NCBI GenBank assembly: GCA_016584305.1
Contig: JACEEZ010006448.1
Coordinates: 134,922-198,921, forward strand
Length of the DNA: 64,000 nt
Source of the DNA: Chionoecetes opilio
Lineage: Eukaryota > Arthropoda > Malacostraca > Decapoda > Majidae
Direction: 5' to 3'
How positions within the stretch are numbered: position 1 is the first letter of the stretch; the number at the start of each line of letters is the position of its first letter. The translations under genes and the position numbers were made by a program. The notes under the pieces were generated by a model. It ran no database searches, was not told the DNA's origin, and was given only the letters and a program-made list of their open reading frames with translations. Below, piece by piece: positions 1-13,238 of this stretch.

Positions 1-115
1 TAAAAAAAAATATATATAAATAAATAACTAAATAAATTTAAAAAAATTAAGAACCTCTCACTCCTCATGTATGTAGCCTAGCCTACTCCTCAGGTGATTG
101 TGGTTGACAACTGAC
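1..115. other. AT-rich sequence, no gene seen
   Basis: Poly-A/TAAATA-rich sequence followed by simple flank. No coding potential beyond the tail of the open frame described at 116-491. Confidence 0.5.
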
Positions 116-491
116 CTTGGTGGTGGGGGTGCGTGCTGCGAAAGGTCATGGGTGCTGGGGGTCGCCTGTGCTGCGGTGGTGGCCTGTGCTGTGGTGGTAG
201 GCTGCTGGGTGGTGGCAGTGGTGGTGAGCTGCTGAGTGGTGGCAGTGGTGGACTGTGCTGCGGTGGTGACCTGTGCTGTGGTGGTGAGCTCCTGAGTGGT
301 GGCAGTGGTGACCTGTGCTGTGGTGGTGGGCTGCTGAGTGGTGGCAGTGGTGACCTGTGCTGTGGTGGTGGGCTGCTGAGTGGTGGCAGTGGTGGCCTGT
401 GCTGTGGTGGTGGTGGTCTGGTGGGTGGAGGCGGTGGTGGGCTGTGTGTCTCCCTCGGAGTCTGGTGCGTCCTTCCCATGACTCCTCTCAC
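116..491 (-). CDS. Candidate Thr/Gln/Ala-rich repeat exon
   Basis: On the minus strand a good acceptor (TTTTTTCTCCTCATGCTAG) and a good donor (CCAAG|GTCAGT) enclose 376 nt that stay open. It begins GERSHGKDAPDSEGDTQ, then carries about 85 residues of imperfect TTTAQ/TTATTQQP-type repeats, and ends THDLSQHAPPPPR. The repeats derive from a GGT/CTG-rich minisatellite visible on the plus strand. It could be a mucin-like or transactivation-type segment of this or another gene, or a non-coding minisatellite with chance splice signals. Confidence 0.35.
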
Positions 492-637
492 CTAGCATGA
501 GGAGAAAAAAGCAAATAAAAAAACACAAAACATATCATGCGAGAAAAAAAGATAATAAAAAACACCTGTCATGTGGGAAAAACATGTCAAGGGAAAAATG
601 TTTATTAAAAGCATCTGTCACGGAGGGAAATGAGCTA

Positions 638-1463
638 CAGCCAAATTCCCAACATCCGACCTTCAAACATCCGACTTGTCCAAACAACCGACTTTTTTCT
701 TCTATGTCCCAAGTCGGATAAATTATTAAACAATTCCAGACAACCGACCCTCGGTCAGACGTTTGAATTCGGCGGCGGGCGGGAGGCAGGTAGTTTATGT
801 TTTTCTCACTACCCGCTCGCAGCGCTGGTAGCGGCGTGGCGTTGGCGGGTGTTTTCAGAGTTTATTTACACTTGCTGTTGGCTGCTTCACCACCACATTG
901 TGTCTTGTTTTGGCCATTTATTTTACTTTCTACAGTGAATAATGTCGTCTACAAGTGCTAAACGTAAGCGTGTTGTGTTGAACATTGAACAGAAAGTTAA
1001 TATTATAAGGAAAGTAGAACAAGGTGTTCCTAGACAAGATATATGTCGGGAATTTAACATCGGCAAGACGACTGGTGGACATTTTAAAGTCCAAAGATTT
1101 TATGCTGGTACAGAAACTAATGACGGAAATTCACAAGTGACTTGGGATGATGCACAACAAGGTTTAGAAAAATTCATTTCCTTCATGGAAACAAGGAATG
1201 AATTCACAACTCAGGAAGTCATGAACCAGTCTATGTTGCACTCCAGGTTTCTAAGTTATAGAAGAGCATCATCAAAGCAGTTAACCTTGCAGGAAACATT
1301 CAAGAGAGCTGCCAGGCAAACACCTACACCAACCAGTACATCTGTACATTATATATCTATTCTTTATTATATTTATTAAATTATGTACATCCGAACATCC
1401 GACTATTCCAATTATCCGACCTACCTTTGGTCCCCCCAAGGTCGGATAATTAATACTTAGCTG
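638..1463 (+). mobile_element. Mini-Tigger (pogo-like) DNA transposon, complete ends
   Basis: Inverted ends start CAGCCAAATTCC... on the left and finish ...ATACTTAGCTG on the right, sharing an inner ATCCGACCTT block. A TA duplication flanks both sides (636-637 and 1464-1465). Subterminal copies of the ATCCGAC/GTCGGAT motif recur at each end. The 826-bp element holds one 145-codon ORF. Confidence 0.85.
942..1379 (+). CDS. Internally deleted Tigger transposase (HTH fused to C-tail)
   Basis: The ORF opens MSSTSAKRKRVVLNIEQKVN and continues through a psq-type helix-turn-helix (IIRKVEQGVPRQDICREFNI). The CENP-B and DDE domains are absent. The second half has an acidic helix region and SKQLTLQETF, which fits a PCNA-interaction (PIP) motif like those at pogo-family C-termini. 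The frame is intact although the catalytic core is missing, so the product could bind ends without catalysing transposition. The catalytic loss is seen; a repressor role is inference. Confidence 0.7.
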   Translation: MSSTSAKRKRVVLNIEQKVNIIRKVEQGVPRQDICREFNIGKTTGGHFKVQRFYAGTETNDGNSQVTWDDAQQGLEKFISFMETRNEFTTQEVMNQSMLHSRFLSYRRASSKQLTLQETFKRAARQTPTPTSTSVHYISILYYIY

Positions 1464-1465
1464 TA

Positions 1466-2385
1466 TGTGTTGGTCCCCATGGCTCCGGTACCAGAAACAT
1501 TAACAGGTAACTTCTGAATTTTGCGAGGTGCAGAAGGTTGAGAATTGCAGGTTCTCGGTATCAGAGACCAGAGCTGCACCGCTGGACATGGTATAGTAAT
1601 GCCGGAGGGGTAGCTAAGGAGATCGACCACATCCTCGTTAGTACTCGTTGAAAGATTCTCCAGAACTGCAAGGTTTACCGGATTGCTGAGTTCTTTGCAA
1701 CTGATCACAGACTTGTTGTTGCTACACTTAAGCTTCATGTCAAGTCCAGAAGAATCTTGAGGTAACCATACTGTGTTTCATCTTAAGAAGCTGAAGGACT
1801 TGACATGTGCCCATGAGTATGCGGTGGCAGTCTCAAATCGGTTTAATGTGCTCGGTGCTCTCGGGGACTCTGTAGAACTGTTGGATACCTTCAAACTTGA
1901 AACTACAGGCTGCCAAGGAGTGTATTGGGGAGCGCCCGAGGTCAAGACGTGGTTTTGTCTCGACAGAGAATCTGGAGAATATCTAGGAGAATCGCGCTGT
2001 CAGGCTTGCTGGGAACCAGGACCAGTATATGGCTCTGTCATGCAGGAATAGAACCCTCCTGGGGAGAGAAAAGGAGAGGTATGTCAGGAGTCTCGCTGAG
2101 GATGTCGAGGGACTTTTGAACGCTAATGACCTCCGACCCACCTACCGAGCCCTGAAGAAGCTCCGTTCCAAATCTCAATCTCGGGCGAGTGCTATCCGAG
2201 CAGCAGATGGGCGCCTCGTGTCGGATATGGATGGGCAGATGGCTTGTTGGGCTGAGTACTTTGGGCAGCTGTTATCATAGTGAACCCTCCAGATGGGCAG
2301 CTTCACACCACTGGATTACGGGCAGTGGACGCCGATCTTTCCATTGAGGAAACTGCACCCTCTCTTGACGAAGTCAGAGAGGCTG
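1466..2385 (+). mobile_element. RTE/jockey-like LINE fragment (endonuclease end to RT start)
   Basis: Broken plus-strand frames carry endonuclease-type text around 1560-1750 (EIDHILVST, then IAEFFATDHRLVVATLKLHV). Near 2029-2280 there is the endonuclease-RT linker (DVEGLLNANDLRPTYRALKK and GQMACWAEYFGQLL), continuing to about 2380 in another frame. Several frameshifts show it is dead. It abuts the mini-Tigger on the left and is cut at about 2386 by the 3' end of a minus-strand LINE. Confidence 0.75.
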
Positions 2386-3231
2386 TATTTACCTAGTTGT
2401 AACATACAGGGAAAGAGCTATGCTCATATTGTCCCGTCTCTATATCTACTATTATCCAGCTTGCCATTCAAGAAGTCCTGAATACTGCTTGCATTAAACA
2501 CTTTTGCATCAAGGTTATTCCAGGCTTCTATGCTTCTATATGGGAAGCTGTATTTTTTTTATGTCCCTCTTGCATGTTGTCCTTTTCAAATTCTTCTCAT
2601 GACCTCTTGTACTTCTATCGTCCCATACAAACAGATCTTCTCTATCAATTTTTTCCAGACCCATTGATGCTCTATACACTGCTATAAAATCTCCCTTCTC
2701 TTTTTTTCTCAAGAGTTGGGAGTTTCAGTCTTGAAAGTCTTTCCTCATATGGTAAATCTCTCAGGCTTGGAGCCATTTTTGTGGCTGCTCTTTGTATTCT
2801 CTCAATCTCCCTTATATCCTTCTTTTTATGTGGTGACCAAATCACTGCCGCATATTCCAACCTTGGTCGAATCAAAGATGTTATCAATTTCTTAAAGTAA
2901 TCGTCCAGACCATTTCATCATTCCTGATTTAATGCAATCAAAGTATAGCCATTAACGAGTATATCAACAATACGTCGTCACTTTTTGTATCCAGTCAGCC
3001 GTTTTTAAATAATCCGCAATCAAAATCTGCAAATTCCCCGAGTTTTCAAAACGCTCTCAAGGTTTGCAGACGCTCAGGCTCAGGCTCGGTGACGTAGCAT
3101 TAGGGAGGCTCATCTTCCCGCGCTGATCAGAGAGAGACGTAAACAGAGATAAATACAGGGTGTAACACGAGTTTATGCAAATGTTGATACAGGAGATAGA
3201 CCGAATTATTCTAAGAACAAAATGCTCTATA

Positions 3232-5625
3232 CACTCATCCCTCGTATAACGCAGGTTCGATTAACGCAATTTCAGAGTTACGCACAAAACTTTTGTATAC
3301 CAAAAATCGATTAACATATAAAAAATTCGAAGTTACGCACAAATTTACGACAATAAAATATGCAAAAAATGATAAAAAGAATAAAATGTACAACAACCCA
3401 CAAATAAAATATATTTATGAATATACTACCCTGTAAAAGAACCAACGAACAAGCAGCACAGCTCAGCTTCCCCCCCGTATGGTTTGTTTACGTTTTGCGC
3501 GGTACAGATAAACAGTGGATTTCCAGTGCTTCTGTTATATCGTCCATTATCGAGTGAAACGACTGCATAATGTCTACTAAGCGTGTTGCTAGTGGTAGTG
3601 CTAGTGCTCCTAAGCCTAAAAAGTGTAGAACATCTATAAATTTAGAACTAAATTAGAAGTGTTTGAAGAAAAGTGATGAAGGGATGCGATTGAAAGACAT
3701 CGCGAATTTGTTCAACCTTGCTCCGTCGACTGTGGTGACAATTAAGAAGGACAAGGACAAAATTAAATCAAGTGCGAAGAATGCTACTCCGTTGACAGCG
3801 AAGTTAGCTACAAGGCATCGTCCACCTATCATGGAAGAGATGGAAAGACTGTTGGCATTATGGGTGGACGACATGTGCAGCCGGGATGACTCGCCAATGA
3901 CGAACATCTTGATGCAGGAAAAAGCTCGCTCACTTTATGATGATTTATTGGCTAAGGATGAGGCAAGTGCTGGACCTAGTGGAGCTGCTGCTCCTCCACC
4001 ATTCAATGCAAGCAAGGGCTGGTTGGAAAGGTTCAAGAACAGGAATCATCTGCACTCGGTAACACAGTCTGGGGAGGCAGCGTCGGCTGACAAAGAAGCT
4101 GCTCAGGCTTATCTGCCAGTGCTCAAGAAAATTATCGAGGACGGGGGGTACACAGCAGACCAAGTGTTCAACTTTGATGAAACTGGACTCTACTGGAAGA
4201 GAATGCCAAAGAGGACAGTGATATCCAGGGAGGAGAAGAAAGCACCAGGTCATAAAGCCTCCAAGGATAGAGTGTCACTGCTGGTTGGTGGCAATGCAGA
4301 GGGTGATTTCAAGCTAAAGACGCTCCTCATTGGCTATTCAAAAAACCCTCGGGCCTTAAAGGGTCATGCTAAGGAATGTCTGCCAGTCATTTACCGCTCT
4401 AGCAAAAAAGCGTGGACCAACCAATACATATTCCAGGATTGGTTCACCAATTATTTTTGCCCTGCTGTGGAGCGCTACTGTAGGAGGAAGAATATTGCTC
4501 ACAATGCACTGCTGCTCCTTGACAACGCCCCCACCCACCCTAACAACCTTTCTGACTTGTCTGAACACATTCGAGTGGAATTTTTACCAAAAACACCACA
4601 TCACTAATCCAACCAATGGACCAAGGGGCAATTGCCACCTTTAAAGCTTATTATCTCCGTCGTACCTTCAGAAAAATGATTAATGCTGTGGACGCTGACG
4701 AAAATCTCTCCATTCGTCAATTTTGGAAGGAATTCAACATCAAGAATGCTATTGACAACATTGCTGAATCCTGGGATGAGGTCACACCATCCAATATGAA
4801 TGCTGTTTGGAAGAAATTGTGGCCAGAATGTGTCCACAACTTTAAAGGTTTTCCCGAACCAACTCCTGTCGTGCGAGAAATTGTTAACCTTGCACATACA
4901 GCTGGTATGGACGAAGTGGGAGAAGAAGATATTGTTGAGCTGTTGGCATCTCATGATGAGGAACTCAGCAACGAAGACTTAATGGCCATCGAAACAAGTC
5001 AGAGCACTAGAGGAGGAAACTGCAGAGGAAGATGACCCAGAGCCGCAGCTTCACTTAACTAGGAAGATCTTAGCTGATGTTATCTCCAAATTTGAAAGTG
5101 GCATTCATGACATTGTGAATAACGATCCCAACCGTGAACGCAGTCTCAAATTTGAAAACACAGTCAGAAGTGCTCTCACTGCCTACAAGATGCTTCATCA
5201 AGAAAAAGTCCACCAAGCACAACAGACAACTATAACATCATTCTTCACTAAACCTGCTGCAACATCACCAGCCAGCTCTACTTCTACGTCTTCCGACGAT
5301 GATGCCCCCACCTCACCCCAGTAACTCTGCCGACACCCCCCAGCCACCATCTTTGTCACCTCAAGCCTCAAGTATTCTTCTATATAGTGAGTACAACTTC
5401 TATATATCATTTAACTTTAATATTAATTATATTTCATATGTCTATGCTCACAAATTAATGTATGACTGCATTTTATGAGAGGGTTAGGTTGTGATTTTTT
5501 TTCGTAAGAACGTATCTCGACTTATATAATGGGAGTCAATGGGAAAATGGAATTCGTTTAACGCATTTTCACTTAACGCACGATTTCCCAAGAACGTAAC
5601 TCATGCGTTAAATGAGGGAGGCGTG
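3232..5625 (+). mobile_element. Tigger1-size pogo-family transposon
   Basis: Inverted ends begin CACTCATCCCTCGTATAACGCA on the left and finish GCGTTAAATGAGGGAGGCGTG on the right, flanked by TA (3230-3231 and 5626-5627). The length of 2394 bp is close to the usual Tigger length. It carries a decayed full-length transposase gene and sits within TTAA element A. Confidence 0.9.
3570..5324 (+). pseudogene. Tigger/pogo transposase pseudogene
   Basis: From ATG at 3570: a basic start (MSTKRVASG), an HTH psq domain (GMRLKDIANLFNLAPSTVVT, about 3684-3760), a CENP-B-type HTH (MERLLALWVDDMCSRD; GWLERFKNRNHL) and a DDE core. Catalytic positions are seen at FNFDETGLYWKRMP and LLLDNAPTHP, and the third region follows FLPK. 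The acidic tail ends with QTTITSFFTKP, a PIP-type motif. Lesions: an in-frame TAG at about 3654, a missing A in the A-run at about 4588, and a shift near 4990. The DDE motifs are intact but the frame is broken, so it is non-autonomous now. Confidence 0.88.
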
Positions 5626-5712
5626 TACCCATATGCTTTCTGAAGCTTCCTTTACGTGACATGGAGTGAGAAAGAATTACCGCGGCCGTCATGTAACTCA
5701 CGGCTAGCGGGA

Positions 5713-6579
5713 GGCAGGAGGTATGTATGAGATGTGCACTCGCGCGTATGTCCCCCGGTGAAATTATGAATTATTTAATCATAATTTCTACTAGTTATGG
5801 ACAATTACAGTATCTTATAAGTTTTAACTACACAATCGATATTAATAAACGGCTGTTATTTACCAAATAAGCAGTACATGAGAACAGCAGGGCTGTCATA
5901 AGCAATAATGTCAAGGGCTACTTGGCATTATGTCGGCGAGGGGGAGGCAAGGTGGGTAGGGATGGGTGCCGTGCGAGGCTACATCAGCTGTGTCCCTCCT
6001 TCTCCCGCCCAGATTAGTGACAGTGTTTAGTTTGAGAGAGTTAAAATCATGACTTATTTAGTATCAATTTGAGAGAAATAAGCTGTAGACAGTGTTGTAC
6101 GCTTACGGTAATGTGAAGTATTATTCTGGATATGGGGCTGAATAATCCCATATCCAGAACCCCATATCCAGAATAATACTTCACATTACCGTAAGCGTAC
6201 AACACTGTCTACAGCTTATTTCTCTCAAATTGATACTAAATAAGTCATGATTTTAACTCTCTCAACTAAACACTGTCGCTAATCTGGGCGGGAGAAGGAG
6301 GGACACAGCTGATGTAGCCTCGCACGGCACCCATCCCTACCCACCTTGCCTCCCCCTCGCCGACATAATGCCAAGTAGCCCTTGACATTATTGCTTATGA
6401 CAGCCCTGCTGTTCTCATGTACTGCTTATTTGGTAAATAACAGCGTTTTATTAATATCGATTGTGTAGTTTAAAACTTATAAGATACTGTAATTGTCCAT
6501 AACTAGTAGAAATTATGATTAAATAATTCATAATTTCACCGGGGACATACGCGCGAGTGCACATCTCATACCTCCTGCC
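5713..6579. repeat. Large near-perfect palindrome, arms about 430 bp
   Basis: The sequence from GGCAGGAGGTATG at 5713 to CATACCTCCTGCC at 6579 is an inverted repeat. Its arms meet at CTGGATATGGGG (6127-6138) and CCCCATATCCAG (6161-6172), with a 22-bp spacer. The arms differ at only a few positions by eye (a 3-bp TAT insertion near 5724, small substitutions near 5852 and 6045). The spacer holds a further CCCATATCCAG copy, allowing an alternative inner hairpin. No gene is seen in the arms. Confidence 0.9.
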
Positions 6580-6619
6580 AAGATAAAGAGACAGATAAAG
6601 AAAGATAAAGAGACACCTG

Positions 6620-6796
6620 TTAATCCACCTCGTACTCGGGCTCAAACATATAGGATCCCATGACAATCTGAGGTTCGTTTTCCTCATAGTATACGCGACC
6701 AGCGTCATTTCTTTCGGTGTCAGATTGAGCATCGTACTCTAAATCTGTCACGGCGACAGATTCACTGTCTGACACCGAAGTACAATCGCTCATCAT
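6620..6796 (-). CDS. Conserved acidic N-terminal ORF of the TTAA element (copy A)
   Basis: The 58-codon ORF starts MMSDCTSVSDSESVAVTDLE and ends in PEYEVD followed by a stop. It matches residues 1-58 of the ORF in copy B (14673-14915) with hardly any change, but diverges after EVD, where the palindrome and a GATAAAG-rich stretch begin. Acidic Ser/Asp-rich N-termini are common in piggyBac-type transposases. This is the remnant of such a protein, not a working gene. Confidence 0.55.
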   Translation of the reverse strand: MMSDCTSVSDSESVAVTDLEYDAQSDTERNDAGRVYYEENEPQIVMGSYMFEPEYEVD

Positions 6797-8579
6797 AACA
6801 TTTGCCGACAGGTGCCAGACAGAGTGTCTGCGGGCGTCCCTATTCTGACGTCATCAATAACAGTCGTAGCCCTGTTGGAGGGAAGATTTTTTTTTTCGCG
6901 CGCTTTTTACAAAAGTCGTGTTTTTACGGAAATAAGGCCTGGAAATCAATTATTTTTGGTGGATTAGGTGTTTTGAATGTACATTCAACATAATTCGGCA
7001 AAAAAAAAATGGGTCTGGACGACTACTTTAATCATATCTTCACCCAGATATTTGAATGCCATTCTTATATTCCTCAGCAACTGATATGTATCTCCAGTGA
7101 TCTTGTTTATATGCTTCTCTGGTGACAAATTGTCCTTAATCCATACTCCCAGATCTTTTTCGACCTTTGTTTTGATTATCCATTCATTTCCCATCGAATA
7201 CTTTCCTCTCTGTCTCTTTTTGCTACTGCCCATTTCCATCACTTTACACTTTTTAGCATTAAACTCCATTTCCCATACTTGACTCCATCTGAAAATCTTA
7301 TCTAGATCCTTTTGTAAATGCTCACAGTCCTCCTTACTTTCTACTTTTCTTAGTAATTTAGCATCATCAGCGAATAAACTCATATAACTGTTCACTCCCT
7401 CTGTCATATCATTTACATAGACCAAGAACATCACTGGGGCCAATACTGATCCTTGAGGAACTCCACTTATCACACTGCACCATTCTGACTTCTTATCTTT
7501 TATTACTGTTCTCATCTCTCTGTTGCTCAAAAAGTCTTCCATCCACTTCAGCAAACCACCCTTCAATCCTCCTACATGTTCTAGCTTCCAGAGCAGTCTC
7601 TTCGACTCTCTTGTGAGGTACCTTGTCAAATGCCTTCATTAAGTCCAGGTATATGCAATCGACCCACCCCTCTCTTTCCTGTGTCACATCGATAACTCTC
7701 GAATAAAAGCTTAATAAGTTCGTTGTACATGACATTCCTCCTCTAAATCCAAACTGGCCACCTGCGAGTGTTTGTCTCTTCCAAATATTTCAACCATCTG
7801 TCCTTCACATTTTTGCCACTACACTTGTTAATGATACTGGCCTGTAATTTAATGGTTCTTCTTTGTCTCCTCTTTTGTGAATTGGCACAATATTTGCTCT
7901 TTTACAATCAAGCGGGACTCTGCTCTCCTTAAGTGAACTCTCAATTACACTATGTAACTTTCCTGCTAGTTGGTTACTGCACTCTTTCATTATCCAATTC
8001 GACACTCCATCTGGACCCGGGACTTTTCTCACATCTTGACTTTCCATTAGCCTTTTTACTTCTATTACGTCTACTTTTATGTCTTCCATTATATTTTCTT
8101 TTGCTATTATATTTTTCGTTTTAAATTCACTTTCTCTTGTAAATACAGTCTGTAAGCACTTATTCATCACCTCGGCCTGTTGTAATGCATCTTCATACAC
8201 TATGCCTTCTACCTTCAGCTTATCTATTCCTTCCTTGTTTTACATTTTTCCATTAATACATCTATAGAAAAGTTTTGGTTCGTTCTTACATTTTTCTATT
8301 ATATTTCTCTCATAGTTACTTTCTTCTTCTCTTCAGATTCTTACATATTCATTTCTAGTTGCTTTGTACTTCTCCCAAAGGTTGATACCACCTTTTTTCC
8401 ACCAACTATTCCATGTTTTCTCTTTTTCTAGTCTTGCTAATTCACATTTTCTGTTAAACCATTCATTCTTTTTCTTTTCTCTGATAACTATCCTTGGAAC
8501 ATAACTATTTATTCCTTCTGTGTAAATTCGGATGAACTCATCCCATTTTTTCTGAGTACTCCTTGTTGCATGGAAACTA

Positions 8580-8850
8580 CAGTCGACCCTCGGTTTAACA
8601 GATATCGGATTTAACGGACTACATTCACGAGACAAATTTGCGGGCAAGAATGGCATATCAGATCGCTTATCACGGCTCGAATCATCAACTCAAAAAAAAA
8701 AAAAATCTTTTTGTTTTGGAATGCTTGGGTTTTAAGGAGTTTTAATGTATCAGATATTAATATATATAAAGTAGGAGCCTGTGTTTGCTAGTGATTTAGT
8801 TGTAGAAGGTGTGTATGTGGGTTAAAATAGTGACTATTAGTACGTATTAC
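8580..8850 (+). mobile_element. Left end of a Tigger-like element
   Basis: CAGTCGACCCTCGGTTTAAC follows a TA within LINE copy 1. The following 250 bp (GGCTCGAATCATCAACTC, GGAATGCTTGGGTTTTAAGG, AGTGATTTAGTTGTAGAAGG) parallel the left part of the element at 45355-46146. No right end was found close by, so the element is truncated or interrupted. Confidence 0.65.
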
Positions 8851-9143
8851 AATTTCTTGACTTCTTCTTGTGACCTCTTTCTCTTAAGTTTCGCTTCGTA
8901 GGTCCTCTCTTCTCCTCTCCTCTCTAGTGTTAGCCCAAGCTTCCACCCCGGGAGAATGCAAATCGCCACACATACACACACACACAGGCTGTGCTGTGAA
9001 AACAGTGCAGGCGAACAGCTGTGTGACACAGCTGTTCGCTTGCAGTATTTTCGTCGATGGTAAACAAACATGGCTCCGACACCCAGGCAGGCTATCGCTG
9101 CTATACACTTACTTATGTATATTGTCCATCATAGACCAGCATA

Positions 9144-9265
9144 CAGGTAGGTCCCGTTATACGAGCATTCGGTATACGAGAATCCGATGATACGAGATGT
9201 GTAAATTACGGTCTATTTTCAATATACGAGATCGAAAATCCAATGATACGACATTCAAACTGGGG
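9144..9265 (+). mobile_element. Orphan left end of another TA-type element
   Basis: CAGGTAGGTCCCGTTATACG and three further ATACGAG motifs form a typical Tigger/mariner-like terminus preceded by TA. No matching inverted end was found nearby. The sequence that follows (9266-9480) ends in GGCGTATGCCCCCAATGATTGATTGATG, which recurs inverted at 46805-46845 and looks like a LINE 3' tail. Confidence 0.5.
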
Positions 9266-10128
9266 TGAGTAAAATTATCTGTAAGAGACAAGCCGGTGTG
9301 GAGGAGGCCAAGGGGGCGCCCACAAGGCTCGTGGCTGGGGCAAGTTGATGTTTCCTGTCGAGAGTTGCTTGGTATGGTAAGGGAGCCTGCATGGGGACTC
9401 GCGCGTGGTGAACCCCGGGAGTGGCGTCGTAGGGTGGGCGAGGCGACGCGCCCCCTGGCGTATGCCCCCAATGATTGATTGATGAGGGAAAAAAAAGGTA
9501 CCTATTCGAAAACATGTCATGAGGGGAAAAAACCTAATCAAAATCACCTGCCATGAGGGGAAAATAAATTTTAAAAAACTTGGTTATATGACCCTATCGT
9601 TATGTAAAAACATTTCTTTCACTATTCTGTGGTCAATAAACTTTTAGATTCTATTTATGTATGTAAGTATACCCTTACCCTTCACGTAGGTGGTGGAACT
9701 GTTTGCCAGCATCCTCCGGCCCCTCAGCTTCATCCTCTCTCTCTGAGTGATGGGAGAAAAACTTGAGCATAAATGTGGCGGAGACGGTGACAATGTTTAT
9801 ACAAAGTGGAACTAAACCACAAACTCGAGCCTCAACATTAACACACTTATAAGATGACCATAGTGGAGGCGGTAGCAGAGTGGTTAGCGTCACCGAGTGG
9901 CGTTCTCGAAGACCCAAGTTCGATCCCAAGTGAGACCCATAAACCCACTTAAAATATTTCTGCACATGCCCTGTCCATTAACTCTACCTTCGATTGCGAG
10001 TGCATCGGAGGACACAGGGGCCTCTAATGACACAGGCATGAGCTTCTAATCACAGGCGTCACTATAAAAATCCTGCCTGCGTCACCACGGGCGAGGGCCA
10101 ACCATCACAACCCTCAAGTGAGCCTCCA

Positions 10129-12510
<2,382 letters not shown>

Positions 12511-12639
12511 CGTCTCTACCATCCCAGCCCTGGAGGTCACTGCCTATAGGCATAAAAAAAAAAAAATTGTAATTAACTATCGAAATGGTTTTCTTTACAC
12601 TGTTTAACTATATTTATTATATTAACATTACACTCTTGC

Positions 12640-13060
12640 TTCTCTTGCTCTCTTCTACCGTTATTTTCATGCTCACTGCTCTTCTGAACTTGCTAACTGC
12701 ATGCCTCCCCCCCTCCCGTGGCCTCGCTGCACAAGACTTTCTACTCATTCTCATCCCTATTCTGTCCATCTTCCTAATGCAAGAGTTAATCAGTATCTTT
12801 ACTCTTTCATCCCTTTCACTGGTAAACTCTGGAACTCTCTTCCTGTTTCTATTTTTCCACTTTCCCATGACTTAAATCTTTTCAAAAGAAGAGTAACAAG
12901 ACACCTCCCGAACTCAATTGGCTCACCCCTCTTTTTTATTTTATTCTCTTACTGTCTTCTTTATAGGGACTGGCAACTAAGCAGGCTTTGTGTTACCCAT
13001 TTTTGTTGTGCCCTTGGCCAGTTCCTTGTGATGTAGTAAAAAAAAAAAAAAAAACACACA
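12640..13060 (+). mobile_element. LINE 3' fragment with poly-A
   Basis: The translation contains GKLWNSLPVSIFPLSHDLNL and FKRRVTRHL, the usual end of RT ORFs in jockey/RTE-like LINEs, followed by GGCCAGTTCCTTGTGATG, an A-run and CA repeats. The same sequence is at 31440-31508 plus 34166-34410 and, inverted, at 47640-47865. Confidence 0.75.
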
Positions 13061-13238
13061 CACACAAAGAAGTGGGAGGAGTGATGGATACCAATTTCTA
13101 TACGTGAGAAGACATAAATAGACATACTTTTTCCAGCATTCGCACACCTTTTTACGCCTGCGTACCCTGCCTATGCATATAAAGCCTCGACTGTAGTAAG
13201 TTTTTTTTTCTTTTATCTTCTCTCTCCATCTCTCTTAA

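Larger units (their letters stand above)
2896..7027 (-). mobile_element. TTAA (piggyBac-type) element, copy A, with nested insertions
   Basis: Ends AGTAATCGTCCAGACC and its inverse are flanked by TTAA (2892-2895 and 7028-7031). The empty site is visible in LINE copy 2 near 48390, where the same sequence is uninterrupted (TTGA there). A near-identical sibling is at 14442-15855. Inside lie a Tigger (3232-5625), a palindrome (5713-6579) and a short ORF (6620-6796). TTAA duplication is the hallmark of piggyBac-superfamily insertion; no complete transposase is present. Confidence 0.85.
2386..8579 (-). mobile_element. LINE copy 1 (minus), split by a TTAA element
   Basis: The 3' end begins TTTACCTAGTTGTAACAT on the plus strand, the same end as LINE copy 2 at about 47440. 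RT pieces lie at 7805-8200 (PGPDGVSNWIMKE, NYRPVSLTSVV), 7493-7735 (YLDLMKAFDKVPHKR), 7032-7629 (GVPQGSVLAPVMFLVYVNDM, SLFADDAKLL) and 2672-2891 (LIRPRLEYAAVIWSPHKKKD). Frameshifts separate them. The element at 2896-7027 interrupts the thumb region at a TTAA. At 8579 the copy is cut by the end of a Tigger-like element. Confidence 0.85.

Noticed and set aside
133..495. Gly/Cys-rich plus-strand protein (LCCGGG repeats)
   Set aside because: It is the complement of the GGT/CTG minisatellite, with no splice or start support on that strand. The minus-strand reading has splice signals instead.
9157..9547. Several overlapping 80-100-codon frames
   Set aside because: They are mutually overlapping, with no family resemblance, in sequence repeated elsewhere as a LINE-tail-like repeat.
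9852..9930. tRNA gene
   Set aside because: A- and B-box-like words are present but no cloverleaf was recognised, and the sequence continues into a SINE body seen in several copies.
12585..12875. Membrane-like hydrophobic ORF
   Set aside because: It is the frame-shifted shadow of the LINE 3' fragment (WNSLPVSIF...).
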